A DNA stretch of 62,644 bases. Origin: a bacterium. GTDB taxonomy: Bacteria > Armatimonadota > Abditibacteriia > Abditibacteriales > Abditibacteriaceae. The number at the start of each line of letters is the position of its first letter. The first letter of the stretch is position 1. The stretch lies in the NCBI GenBank assembly GCA_004172935.1, contig SDZD01000037.1:1-62644 (forward strand), in the 5' to 3' direction. This document shows, piece after piece, positions 32,246-40,807 of this stretch. The notes under the pieces were generated by a model. The model was not told the origin of the DNA. It ran no database searches and was given only the letters and a program-made list of their open reading frames with translations. The position numbers and the translations under genes were made by a program.

Positions 32246-33841
32246 GTGTTATCGCTTTCACATATTTTCAAACAATACGGCACACAGATTTTATACGATG
32301 ATGCCGAGCTTTTTATCGGCCCCGATGACCGGGTAGGATTGGTCGGCCCCAATGGAATGGGCAAGTCGACCGTGTTCAAAATGATTATGGGCACGGAAGA
32401 GCCAGATCAGGGTTCTATCTCGCTCGACCCCGGCAAAAGCATCGGTATGTTGTCGCAGGAATCGCAGTGTCGCCTCGGCATCACGGTGCGCGAGGAAATG
32501 CAGAGCGCCTTCCCCGAAGCCGACGAAGCCCAGAACGAAATCATGGCGCTTAGCGAAAAGCTGGAGTCGGCCCGTGACCATGAGGCCCGTTCCGCCCTGC
32601 GCCAATTAGCCGAAGCGCAACTCAACCTGGAGATGCAAAGCACCAATACAATGGAGGCGCGCATCGCCAAAGTCTTGAATGGTCTCGGCTTCCCCAAGGA
32701 TGCCCTCGACCGCATGACCGATTCGTTTTCGGGCGGCTGGCAAATGCGTATCGCTCTTGCCAAATTGTTGCTTCGCCAACCCGACTTGATGCTCCTCGAC
32801 GAGCCTACCAACCACCTCGACACCAGAGCCGTGCGTTGGTTGGAAGGTTACATCGCGACCTATCCCGGTAGCGTCTTCATCATCTCGCACGATGGCGACT
32901 TCCTCGACTCGACATGCGAACGCATCATCGATGTCGACGAGACCAAGCTCAACGACTACACCGGCAACTACACCGATTTCAAAGAGCAAAAAGAAGCCAA
33001 CCGCTCGGCTCTGGCCAACGCCTACGAGCGCCAGCAGAAAGAGCTTGAGCGCCAACAGGTCTTCATCGACCGCTTCGGCGCCAAAGCCACCAAAGCCCGC
33101 GCCGTCAAATCGCGCGAAAAAGCCATCGAGCGTATCGAGAAAATCGAAGCCCCGCGTGCCAAAGAGCGCAAGATCAGCCTCGAATTTCCCGAATCGGTAC
33201 AGTCGAGCCAGGAGCCAATGCGCTTGCGCAAAGTCACCGTGCGGTACGGCGAGAAGACCGTCCTCAACGAAGTCGACTTCAAACTCAAGCGTGGCGACCG
33301 TATCGCTTTGCTCGGCCCCAACGGTGTCGGCAAATCGACTCTGCTTCGCGTTCTGGCGATGGCCGAAAATCCCACCGCTGGTGAAGTCGAAGAAGGCCGC
33401 AACGTCGTCATCGGCTACTTCGCCCAGCATCAGGCCGAAGCTCTCGACGGTAACAAGTCGGTTTTGGACGAAACCCTCGACGGACTGCCGTCGCGCCCCG
33501 AACCCATCGCTCGCAACCTGCTCGGACGCTTATTGCTGCGTGGCGACGCGGTTTACAAGCCGGTCAAAGTCGTTTCGGGCGGCGAGCGTTCTCGTATCGC
33601 TCTCGCCAAGTTCTTGTTGCGTCCAGCCAACTTGCTGCTCCTCGACGAGCCTACCAACCACCTTGACGCCAACTCGCGTGAAGTTCTGATTGAAGCTCTC
33701 AAGTCGTTCAAAGGCACTCTCGTAGTCGCCTCGCACGATGAAGAGTTCGTCAAACAAGTCGCCATCGACAGCTACTCGCTCGCCGACGGCAACGTCACCG
33801 AGAACCGCACCCCGCTCAACGCACCCAAGAAAAACAAGTGA
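32246..33841 (+). CDS. ABC-F family ATPase (ribosome-associated)
   Basis: A 531-residue protein with two ABC domains and no membrane segments, the ABC-F form that acts on ribosomes. Domain 1: Walker A GPNGMGKST, signature SFSGGWQMRIAL, Walker B MLLDEPTNHLD; linker with long charged helices (residues ~240-310); domain 2: GPNGVGKST, VSGGERSRIAL, LLLDEPTNHLD. The start is GTG (MLSLSHIFKQYG). Which of the Uup/EttA/YbiT-like types it is cannot be fixed by eye. The TnpB element sits just upstream. Confidence 0.93.
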   Translation: MLSLSHIFKQYGTQILYDDAELFIGPDDRVGLVGPNGMGKSTVFKMIMGTEEPDQGSISLDPGKSIGMLSQESQCRLGITVREEMQSAFPEADEAQNEIMALSEKLESARDHEARSALRQLAEAQLNLEMQSTNTMEARIAKVLNGLGFPKDALDRMTDSFSGGWQMRIALAKLLLRQPDLMLLDEPTNHLDTRAVRWLEGYIATYPGSVFIISHDGDFLDSTCERIIDVDETKLNDYTGNYTDFKEQKEANRSALANAYERQQKELERQQVFIDRFGAKATKARAVKSREKAIERIEKIEAPRAKERKISLEFPESVQSSQEPMRLRKVTVRYGEKTVLNEVDFKLKRGDRIALLGPNGVGKSTLLRVLAMAENPTAGEVEEGRNVVIGYFAQHQAEALDGNKSVLDETLDGLPSRPEPIARNLLGRLLLRGDAVYKPVKVVSGGERSRIALAKFLLRPANLLLLDEPTNHLDANSREVLIEALKSFKGTLVVASHDEEFVKQVAIDSYSLADGNVTENRTPLNAPKKNK

Positions 33842-33854
33842 TCAGGGGTCTTTG

Positions 33855-34175
33855 ATGAAAATCCCCCTCTTCATTTCTTTCATCGCAATTTCTACGCTGA
33901 GTGCAACCTACACAACGGCGAGGGCAGATTCTGTCCTCGCCGTTGCGCCTTTAAGCCGCAACTACACCATTCAAGAGATTGGTGTCATTGAGCGTAACGA
34001 GTACGGATTCAAACCTGAAATCATCGGTTTCGATGAGGCCGGGAAATTTATCTCAAATACTGTTTCAGATTACGACTCGGCTTTTTATCGGCCCTCTTTT
34101 CCCTTCTCAAGCCCTTACCTTTTCAGCCCCGTGCTGCCCAAACAGCAAAATAAGTCGTATCGTGTCTCTGCCTGA
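33855..34175 (+). CDS. N-terminal fragment of HAF-repeat exported protein
   Basis: ATG at 33855 opens a signal peptide (MKIPLFISFIAISTLSATYT, cleavage near ARA) and a first repeat-like unit (EIIGFDEAGKFISN), 106 residues in all. The frame is then closed by TGA at 34173, but the same frame continues without shift into the gene listed next, whose HAF-type repeats carry straight on (residues before the stop YRVSA, after it NGAGMLVGE). The two frames together make one ~390-residue protein broken by a single stop. ATG lies 14 bases after the ABC-F gene. Confidence 0.6.
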   Translation: MKIPLFISFIAISTLSATYTTARADSVLAVAPLSRNYTIQEIGVIERNEYGFKPEIIGFDEAGKFISNTVSDYDSAFYRPSFPFSSPYLFSPVLPKQQNKSYRVSA

Positions 34176-34187
34176 AATGGCGCGGGT

Positions 34188-35030
34188 ATGCTGGTCGGGG
34201 AACTTGGTTCTAGTGTCTTTAGTTGGCAAGAGGGTAATCTACAAATACTCCCGAAATTGAGTGACCGAACTGCATTCCTTTCGGCTGCCAGAGATGTCAA
34301 TAATAAAGGTCATGTCGTGGGCTACTCGCTGATGAGCGCGCCTCGATATGGGCAATACAAGCGCGCGACTTTATGGGAAAATGGGCGGGCTTTCGAGTTG
34401 GAGGTTTCGCCGGGGTTCTGGCAAAGTCAGGCTCTCGCGCTCTCCAACGATGGGCAAATCGCAGGATTTATAGAGCGTAGAGAAGTTGGTGAAAAGCCGC
34501 TGTCGCGAGCTGCCACATGGAAACAGAAGCGTATTCAGTTACTCGAAGGCGAGGAAGAATCGGCTGCGACGCACATCAACGAGCGCGGCCAAGTCGCGGG
34601 TTGGTGCGAAGCTCCCGATGTGGGACAGGCCACTCATAAAATCCATGCAGTCATCTGGCAGAACGGCAAAAAATTCGATTTGGGAGAAATCGCCGAGTTG
34701 AAAGGAGTTGAGTTCCCCAATCCCATAATGCCTTTTACCGAAGTACCAAAGCCCCAAAAACAGTTGGGGGGCTATACGACGACACCGACAGGCTTTAATA
34801 ATCTCGGTCAAATCGTAGGCAAGATGGATATTCAGGATGGTTGTAGCAGTTCATCGGGCAGTTTCTTTTTCGACGGCGAGATGCACGATTTGAAAATCTT
34901 ACTCCCCAAGGGCGAGAATTGGGAATACCCATCGGCGAGCGGTATCAATGACCGAGGCCAAATTATCGGGACTGCGTTGCACGATGGGAAACAGTGCGTG
35001 TTTCTTTTATCGCCGAACCCCCAAAAATAA
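34188..35030 (+). CDS. C-terminal part of HAF-repeat exported protein
   Basis: 280 residues in the same frame as the fragment before it. It contains at least five units of the HAF-repeat type (an N-x-x-G-x-hydrophobic-x-G core): DVNNKGHVVGYS, LSNDGQIAGF, INERGQVAGWC, FNNLGQIVGKM, INDRGQIIGTA, each followed by a W/F-rich strand (ATLWENG, AVIWQNG). Such proteins form extracellular beta structures of unknown role. On its own it would have no signal peptide, so it is probably the rest of the gene starting at 33855. Confidence 0.7.
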   Translation: MLVGELGSSVFSWQEGNLQILPKLSDRTAFLSAARDVNNKGHVVGYSLMSAPRYGQYKRATLWENGRAFELEVSPGFWQSQALALSNDGQIAGFIERREVGEKPLSRAATWKQKRIQLLEGEEESAATHINERGQVAGWCEAPDVGQATHKIHAVIWQNGKKFDLGEIAELKGVEFPNPIMPFTEVPKPQKQLGGYTTTPTGFNNLGQIVGKMDIQDGCSSSSGSFFFDGEMHDLKILLPKGENWEYPSASGINDRGQIIGTALHDGKQCVFLLSPNPQK

Positions 35031-35119
35031 AATAGCGCGTCTGCATCACGAAAAATAGCGGAATGAGGGTGTTGTTTGAGGGCTGTGTTTGCTAATCTCG
35101 CCTCCCCGTAAGCAACATC

Positions 35120-35944
35120 ATGAAAATCGCGCTTCAATTGGGCCTGATTCCCGGCCAAACCACATCCGACAAAGCCAAATGGGCCAAAGATCATGGCGTC
35201 GAGGGCATCGAACTGGGAGCCATTGGTGGCCCCCACGAGCAACTCTATCGTCAGGCCGAAGAAATCAATGGGCTTGTGCCCATCTGTTCGGTGTGCGGCA
35301 ACTCGCGCATCGACGGTTCGGCTTCCTTCGATTTCCTCAACCCCGATAAAACCAAGCGTCGCGCCTCCATCGACGGCTCGAAATCGGCGCTTGAGTTCTG
35401 CGGTCAGGTCGGCGCAGTCGGCCAAATCGTACCGCCCATCTTCGGTGGCCCGGTTGTGCCCGATTTGTCGCCGTGGAAATCGGTCGCCGAACTCGAAGAT
35501 GAACTGATGTTCGCCGCCGCGCAGGAATTGGGCGAATGGGCCGAAAGCAAGAACACCAAGTTCATGCTCGAACCGCTCAACCGCTACGAACAGCATTACC
35601 TTCGCAAACAAAGCGATGGCGTTCGCATCATCGAAGTCGTCAAAAGCCCCGGCTTGGGCTTGCTCAGCGACTTCTTCCACATGCATATCGAGGAAACCAA
35701 CTCGCCCGAAGCCTTTCGCGCTGCTAAGGGCTTCACCACGCATATCCACCTCGCCGATAACACCCGCATGGAACCGGGAACGGGCGACATCGACTTCGTG
35801 GCTTCTTTCAAAGTGTTGAAAGAAAACGGCTTCGACGGCTTCATGGCCTACGAGTGCGGTATCACTGGCGTAACTGCCGAAGAGCGAGAGGCCAACCTCA
35901 TCAAATCGCTCGATTACATGCGCGACTGTCTCGCTAAAGCCTAA
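35120..35944 (+). CDS. Sugar phosphate isomerase/epimerase-like TIM barrel protein
   Basis: A 274-residue TIM-barrel protein of the xylose isomerase-like/AP endonuclease 2 family. Metal-binding positions are visible as Glu in FMLEPLNRYE, Asp/His in LLSDFFHMHIEE, His in THIHLADNTRMEPG and Glu in MAYECGI. The next gene is a Gfo/Idh oxidoreductase, a frequent partner in sugar or inositol conversion. The actual substrate cannot be told. Confidence 0.88.
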   Translation: MKIALQLGLIPGQTTSDKAKWAKDHGVEGIELGAIGGPHEQLYRQAEEINGLVPICSVCGNSRIDGSASFDFLNPDKTKRRASIDGSKSALEFCGQVGAVGQIVPPIFGGPVVPDLSPWKSVAELEDELMFAAAQELGEWAESKNTKFMLEPLNRYEQHYLRKQSDGVRIIEVVKSPGLGLLSDFFHMHIEETNSPEAFRAAKGFTTHIHLADNTRMEPGTGDIDFVASFKVLKENGFDGFMAYECGITGVTAEEREANLIKSLDYMRDCLAKA

Positions 35945-36021
35945 ATCTCGAAGGTTGTTGGGTTGTTGCGTGATGAGTCGAACCGCGCGGCAACCCAACT
36001 TGCTTATTTCCAATCATCCAC

Positions 36022-37026
36022 ATGAAAGCAATAGTCACTGGTCTGGGTGGGCGCGGGCTGTACTGGCTCGGCCATTTGCGCCGCCGCGACGATGTCGAAA
36101 TCGTCGCATTTGTCGAACCCTACGCGGGTTCCATTGATCGCGCTGTCGAGAAGCATGGTGTGGCGCGCGATTCAATTTTTCCGTCGCTCGACGAAGCCAT
36201 CAAAAACTCGAACGCCGATTTCGTCATCGACGTGACTCCGCCTTCGGTTCACCACGAAGTCGCCTATAAAGCCTTTGAAAATGGCTTGCATGTCTTCGGC
36301 GAAAAACCGCTGTCCGATAACTTCCAGATCGCCAAAGACGTGGCTGCAGCCGGAACCAAAGCGGGTGTAAAGCACATGATTACGCAGAACTACCGCTTTG
36401 GCACCCAGCCGCGCACCTCGCGGAAAGTTCTCGCCGAAGGGCTTATCGGACAGCCCGGTCAGGCCGACATTCGCTTCTACATGCCGTGGGCCGATATTCC
36501 CGGCAGTCATTACGTCACGCAGCCCTTCATGATGATTAACGACATGATGGTGCATCACTTCGATCTGCTGCGTTACGTATTGAACGACGACCCGCAAAGC
36601 GTTCAGGCCATCACCTGGAACCAGCCTTGGGGATGGCACGCGGGCGATTCCTGCCATGCCATCGTGTTTCGCTACGCTTCGGGCCTTGTGACCACCCATG
36701 TCACTCTGGCTTGCGATAATGGGCGCCAGACCAGCTGGAACGGCGATTGGCATATCGCGGGGCCAAACGGCTCACTCGACTGGCAAGCCGATGGCACGTT
36801 TTATTCGCACCAGCACCGCACCGATAACCCCGTGGTCAACCAGCGTATCGAACACCTCGAAGTGCCCAGCATGGAAAACGCCATGCTCGACGAGTTCTTC
36901 GCCGCCATCAAAGAAGACCGCGAGCCAGAGTGCAGCGCTCAGGACAACCTGAAATCGCTGGCAATGGTTTTCGGTGCCATCCAATCCAGCAAAGAAGGCC
37001 GAGCCGTCGAAATGTCCGAATTGTAG
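36022..37026 (+). CDS. Gfo/Idh/MocA family NAD(P)-dependent oxidoreductase
   Basis: A 334-residue oxidoreductase with an N-terminal NAD(P) fold (TGLGGRGLYWLGHLRRRDDV) and the family EKP motif in HVFGEKPLSDN, followed by the C-terminal beta-sheet domain that holds the substrate (YRFGTQPRTSRK, MVHHFDLLRYVL). It lies 77 bases after the TIM-barrel gene and probably works with it on a sugar derivative. A hairpin at 37048-37083 follows. Confidence 0.92.
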   Translation: MKAIVTGLGGRGLYWLGHLRRRDDVEIVAFVEPYAGSIDRAVEKHGVARDSIFPSLDEAIKNSNADFVIDVTPPSVHHEVAYKAFENGLHVFGEKPLSDNFQIAKDVAAAGTKAGVKHMITQNYRFGTQPRTSRKVLAEGLIGQPGQADIRFYMPWADIPGSHYVTQPFMMINDMMVHHFDLLRYVLNDDPQSVQAITWNQPWGWHAGDSCHAIVFRYASGLVTTHVTLACDNGRQTSWNGDWHIAGPNGSLDWQADGTFYSHQHRTDNPVVNQRIEHLEVPSMENAMLDEFFAAIKEDREPECSAQDNLKSLAMVFGAIQSSKEGRAVEMSEL

Positions 37027-37047
37027 AGTCAGGGGTAAGCCCGCTTC

Positions 37048-37083
37048 AAACGCCACACGGCACTAAACAGCTGTGTGGCGTTT
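37048..37083 (+). terminator. Stem-loop after the Gfo/Idh gene
   Basis: AAACGCCACAC at 37048-37058 pairs perfectly with GTGTGGCGTTT at 37073-37083 around a 14-base loop, ending in TTT. It fits a weak rho-independent terminator for the oxidoreductase, but being 30 bases before pnuC it could also be a regulatory leader. Confidence 0.55.
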
Positions 37084-37112
37084 ACTTATGCGGCGCTAAC
37101 CGCCACTCGTTC

Positions 37113-37745
37113 ATGTCCCTACTGCAAACCATCATGGCCGCGATGTCGCCACTCGAAATTGTCGCGGCTCTGGTTTCGATTGCTGGCGTGGTTCTCACCG
37201 CCCGCCAGAATATCCTCACCTTCCCGGTTAACATCGTCGCGTGCGTGCTGTACATGAAGGTTTTCGCCGATGTGAAGCTGTACGCTGACTCCGCGCTACA
37301 GCTCTTCTTCATCTCAGTCAGTTGCTGGGGATGGTGGATGTGGGGACGCGGGCAAGACGCCCATGAGTTGCCCGTCGCGCGCACTCCGCTCGCGACGTGG
37401 GGAGTTCTGGTCGCCCTCTTCGCGTTGGGAACAGTGGTGCAGGGCTACCTGTTGCATCAACACACCGATGCCGCCGCTCCCTACATCGACTCAGGCATCT
37501 TCTGGGCGAGTGTCGGGGCGCAGTGGATGGTTGGCCGCAAGTACGTCGAAAACTGGCTGGTATGGATCGCCGTCGATAGCGTTGCCACCATTTTGTATTG
37601 GTCGAAGGGCTTACCCGTCACCAGCGCGCTCTACTTCCTATTCTGCATTTTGGCCGTTGGCGGCTGGATTGCGTGGATACGCTCAGGCCGACAAGTAGCC
37701 AGCATCGAAAATCGCCCTGATGGGCCGCCCATCGCCCAACCATGA
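37113..37745 (+). CDS. pnuC: Nicotinamide riboside/mononucleotide transporter PnuC
   Basis: A 210-residue membrane protein with about seven helices. Family features are FPVNIVACVLYMKVFADVKL then YADSALQLFFISVSCWGWWMWG in the first half and ENWLVWIAVDSVATILYWSKG near the end. PnuC brings in nicotinamide riboside, which must be phosphorylated inside. The next gene, overlapping by 4 bases, encodes just such a kinase. ATG at 37113 gives a normal N-terminus; the open frame runs further upstream into the oxidoreductase gene. Confidence 0.93.
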   Translation: MSLLQTIMAAMSPLEIVAALVSIAGVVLTARQNILTFPVNIVACVLYMKVFADVKLYADSALQLFFISVSCWGWWMWGRGQDAHELPVARTPLATWGVLVALFALGTVVQGYLLHQHTDAAAPYIDSGIFWASVGAQWMVGRKYVENWLVWIAVDSVATILYWSKGLPVTSALYFLFCILAVGGWIAWIRSGRQVASIENRPDGPPIAQP

Positions 37746-38305
37746 GCTGCATTCCGCCCCGCATCGTGATAACCGGAGCCGAATCGACCGGAAAGACCAC
37801 CCTCGCGCGCTATCTGGCGCAGCAATTGAAATTGCATTTCAGCCCCGAAAGTGCGCGGCATTATCTCGATGCCCATTTGTCAGTTAACCCCGCTTTCGAG
37901 CTTTCGGTCGATACCGTTGTGCCCATTGCCTACACGGGGCGTGCCACCGAGATGTGGCTCGAATCGCTGGGAAATCGCTGCTTGATTTGCGATACCGATG
38001 TGCTGTCGACCATTGTTTATGGGCGCCAACTTTACGGCTTCGAGTCCGACGAACTCGAACTCCTATTGAGTAATCGGCCCGCGAGATTGTACCTTTTGCT
38101 CGACATCGACATCGGCTGGACTCCCGACCCCACACCGGGCCAACGAGCCGGTATCGAAGCGCGCGTTGAGTCACATCGCCTTTTTCTGCACGAATTGGAA
38201 GCGCGTAATTTGCCCTTTGAACTGATTTCGGCGGCAGGAAATACACATCTGCGCACAGAGAAAGCGCTTCGCATTGCCCAAAGTGTTTTAAACACTCTGT
38301 CATGA
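37742..38305 (+). CDS. NadR-type ribosylnicotinamide kinase (P-loop)
   Basis: A 187-residue P-loop kinase like the C-terminal domain of NadR. Walker A is GAESTGKTTLA; SPESARHYLD, ICDTDVLSTIVYG and YLLLDIDIGWTPDP are the usual NadR kinase blocks. It would phosphorylate nicotinamide riboside to NMN as it enters through PnuC. It lacks the DNA-binding and adenylyltransferase parts of full NadR. Its start overlaps pnuC (ATGA) and its stop overlaps the next gene (ATGA). Confidence 0.87.
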   Translation: MSCIPPRIVITGAESTGKTTLARYLAQQLKLHFSPESARHYLDAHLSVNPAFELSVDTVVPIAYTGRATEMWLESLGNRCLICDTDVLSTIVYGRQLYGFESDELELLLSNRPARLYLLLDIDIGWTPDPTPGQRAGIEARVESHRLFLHELEARNLPFELISAAGNTHLRTEKALRIAQSVLNTLS

Positions 38306-39477
38306 AACATCGCAATCTTGCCGAAGCCGTCATCGAAGCCCTCAAAGCCATCTTCCAACAAGCGGAAGTTGCATCCGCAGCAGTCGAGCGTATTACCGCC
38401 GCGCACACCAAATGGGGCAAGCGCGACCGCAATCAGTTCGCCGAGGCCGTGTACGAAATTGTGCGCTGGCGTCGCCTGTTCGAGTACGCCGCTCAAAGCC
38501 AGGATGAGTGGGCGCTATTGGGCGCTTTCATCGCCCGTCAGGGCGGCGACCTGCCGACATGGCCCGAACTGGGCGAACTCGATGCCGAGCAACTGCGCGG
38601 CCGCCTGAGCGAAGCTGATTTGCCGCGCGCCATCAAAGAGTCGGTTCCCGATTGGCTCGACGAATACGGCCAGCAGCAACTCGGCGACCGTTGGGAGCAG
38701 GAACTGCACGCCCTTAACCGCGAAGCCGACGTTATTCTGCGCGCCAACACCCTCCAAATCTCGCGAGGCGAGTTGCAATCGGCACTGCGCGAACGCAATA
38801 TCGAGACATCGCTCGTCGAAGGTGTTCCCGATGCGCTCCGTCTCGGCTCGCGCCCACGCCTTCAATCGCTCGACCTTTATCGCGGCGGGGCTTTCGAAGT
38901 TCAGGACGCCGCTTCTCAACTCGTTTCGCCGTTTCTGGAAATTGAACCCGAACAGAACGTAGTTGACGCTTGCGCCGGAGCCGGGGGCAAGACGCTGCAC
39001 ATCGCCGCTCTCATGCAGAACGAGGGGCGCCTTTTGGCGATGGATGTTTCCAAACCCAAACTCGAAGAACTCGACCGCCGCGCTCGCCGTGCCGGAATTG
39101 ATGTGAAAATCGTGCCCGTCAACAAACAGTTGCTGCGCGATTCGCGCGCCTTCGCCGACCGCTTGCTGCTCGATATGCCTTGTTCCGGTTCGGGCACGTG
39201 GCGCCGCCAGCCCGACTCGAAGTGGCGCTTGACTCCCGAATTTTTGTCTCGCCTTCAGGCGTTGCAAAACGACATTCTGGAGCAATACTCGCTTATGGTT
39301 CGCCCCGGCGGCAAAATGGTCTACGCGACCTGCTCTATCTTCCCTTCCGAAAACGAGCAGCAAGTCGCGGCTTTTCTGGCCAATAACCCCGGCTTTGAAC
39401 TGGAAGAAGAGCGCACCATCTCGCCATCTGCCACTGGATTTGATGGCTTTTATATGGCACGACTAGTCCGCCGCTAG
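38302..39477 (+). CDS. RsmB/NOP-type RNA cytosine-C5 methyltransferase
   Basis: A 391-residue RsmB-like enzyme. An N-terminal NusB-like helical domain (residues 1-130) is followed by the methyltransferase fold: SAM loop VDACAGAGGKTLHIAAL, LLDMPCSGSGTWRRQPD with the motif IV Cys, and YATCSIFPSENEQQV with the catalytic Cys. Most likely it makes m5C in 16S rRNA, position unproven. It overlaps the NadR-like kinase by 4 bases, so RNA modification and NAD salvage are expressed together. Confidence 0.93.
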   Translation: MKHRNLAEAVIEALKAIFQQAEVASAAVERITAAHTKWGKRDRNQFAEAVYEIVRWRRLFEYAAQSQDEWALLGAFIARQGGDLPTWPELGELDAEQLRGRLSEADLPRAIKESVPDWLDEYGQQQLGDRWEQELHALNREADVILRANTLQISRGELQSALRERNIETSLVEGVPDALRLGSRPRLQSLDLYRGGAFEVQDAASQLVSPFLEIEPEQNVVDACAGAGGKTLHIAALMQNEGRLLAMDVSKPKLEELDRRARRAGIDVKIVPVNKQLLRDSRAFADRLLLDMPCSGSGTWRRQPDSKWRLTPEFLSRLQALQNDILEQYSLMVRPGGKMVYATCSIFPSENEQQVAAFLANNPGFELEEERTISPSATGFDGFYMARLVRR

Positions 39478-39501
39478 TCTCAACCCGCTCACACTAAATA
39501 C

Positions 39502-39819
39502 GTGCCGTTTTTGTTTCTGCTCGTGGCTCTTGTGGCTGGTGCCTTTATCGGTTGGATGAGCATCCTGGCTGGTATCTGGTTCACCATGCCAATTTTCATC
39601 ATTTGCGCCGCTATCGTCTCCATCGCGCTCGACCGCGCTTTCCGTTGGCGTCTGGCCGCATTCAGTGTGGGTTTGATCGTCGTTTTCGCTTTTCAGTTCA
39701 ATGACTTCGTGACCGATGTCACCAAAAGGCAGAAAGCAGATGAGGCGTTGCGCTTGGAGAAGGAACGAATCCGAAAAACAAAACTGGGCGAACCTTCCGC
39801 TCCCGGTTTTATCAATTAG
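39502..39819 (+). CDS. Small membrane protein, unknown
   Basis: A 105-residue protein starting at GTG with two or three hydrophobic helices (about residues 2-20, 22-44 and 50-68), then a charged cytoplasmic tail (TKRQKADEALRLEKERIRKT). It is 24 bases after the RsmB-like gene. No family recognised. Confidence 0.65.
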   Translation: MPFLFLLVALVAGAFIGWMSILAGIWFTMPIFIICAAIVSIALDRAFRWRLAAFSVGLIVVFAFQFNDFVTDVTKRQKADEALRLEKERIRKTKLGEPSAPGFIN

Positions 39820-39838
39820 TTAACCACAGGCTTCGGGA

Positions 39839-40807
39839 TTAATTGGCCTGCGGCTCGATACGGCTTCGGCTCTTGAGCCACAGGCCAAATGTCTTGCGCA
39901 ATATTTTTCTGAACAGGTGAAAGCGAATGTCTCTATCGAGGCGCGAAGCCAGCCCGTAAATTTGTAGATTCCGTTTCCAGGGGATGCTGAACAGCGTAAA
40001 CAGCCATTGATTCCGCTGGCGGCGCAACACATTGCGCCGCATTGACGGAGTAATGGCGCACTGCTGCCCGATGAACGCCAGCATTCGGTAGTTTTCCAGA
40101 CAGAGAATGCCGTTCAACTCGGTTATCTGGCGCACCGAGCGGTCGTGGCTTCGGAAGAAGTTGAGCGCTTCGGCCACGTAAACCACATCCGAGCGCAACA
40201 GGCAGTTGACCCAGCATTTCCAGTCGCCGCACAATCGCATGTTCTCATCGGCGCCGCCCGCTTCGAGGTACACCTGGCGGCGGAAAAGCACTCCACTGGC
40301 ATTGGGAATGGTGTTCCTGTTTGCCAGATAGCGCTTGCATTCATCCGGGCCATTATTGAAAAAGTCGTGCTGCCATCGGGTCGCGTTCAAATCGCGTGTC
40401 CACCACTGCATCGTTCCCAGAGGGCGCCCTTGCTCGTCCACGCTCATCGACTGGCAGTACGCTACTCCGGCGCTCGGATGCGCCTCTAACGCTGTCACCA
40501 GTCGCTCAAGAAAGCACTCATCCGCGTAGTCGTCGGCTTCGGCAATCCAGATGTATTCGCCGCGTGCTGCGCCGACGCCTTTGTTCCACTGTTTGAAGGG
40601 GTTGCCGCTGTTGGTTGTGTTGATAATCGAGCGAATACGCTCGTCGCATGAGTAGGGCGCAAACACCTCGGCGCTATGATCGTTGGAGGCGTCGTCGAGG
40701 TAAATAATCTCGAAATCCTGATACGTCTGCCGAAGTACGCTTTGGATGCGCTGTTCCAGAAAGCGCGCATGATTGTAGTTCAGGATGAGGACGGTCACTG
40801 TGGGCAT
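39839..40807 (-). CDS. Glycosyltransferase family 2
   Basis: A 322-residue inverting GT-A glycosyltransferase. VTVLILNYNHARFLEQRIQS and YLDDASNDHSAEV bind the nucleotide sugar, and the metal DxD-like motif is AEADDYADE. The C-terminal ~100 residues are basic and have no transmembrane helix. The ATG at 40807 overlaps the stop of the upstream glycosyltransferase gene (ATGA), so both probably build the same polysaccharide or glycolipid. Confidence 0.92.
   Translation of the reverse strand: MPTVTVLILNYNHARFLEQRIQSVLRQTYQDFEIIYLDDASNDHSAEVFAPYSCDERIRSIINTTNSGNPFKQWNKGVGAARGEYIWIAEADDYADECFLERLVTALEAHPSAGVAYCQSMSVDEQGRPLGTMQWWTRDLNATRWQHDFFNNGPDECKRYLANRNTIPNASGVLFRRQVYLEAGGADENMRLCGDWKCWVNCLLRSDVVYVAEALNFFRSHDRSVRQITELNGILCLENYRMLAFIGQQCAITPSMRRNVLRRQRNQWLFTLFSIPWKRNLQIYGLASRLDRDIRFHLFRKILRKTFGLWLKSRSRIEPQAN

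Noticed and set aside
34832..36013. 393-codon open frame on the minus strand
   Set aside because: Antisense to the TIM-barrel gene and the HAF-repeat gene; no coding features of its own.
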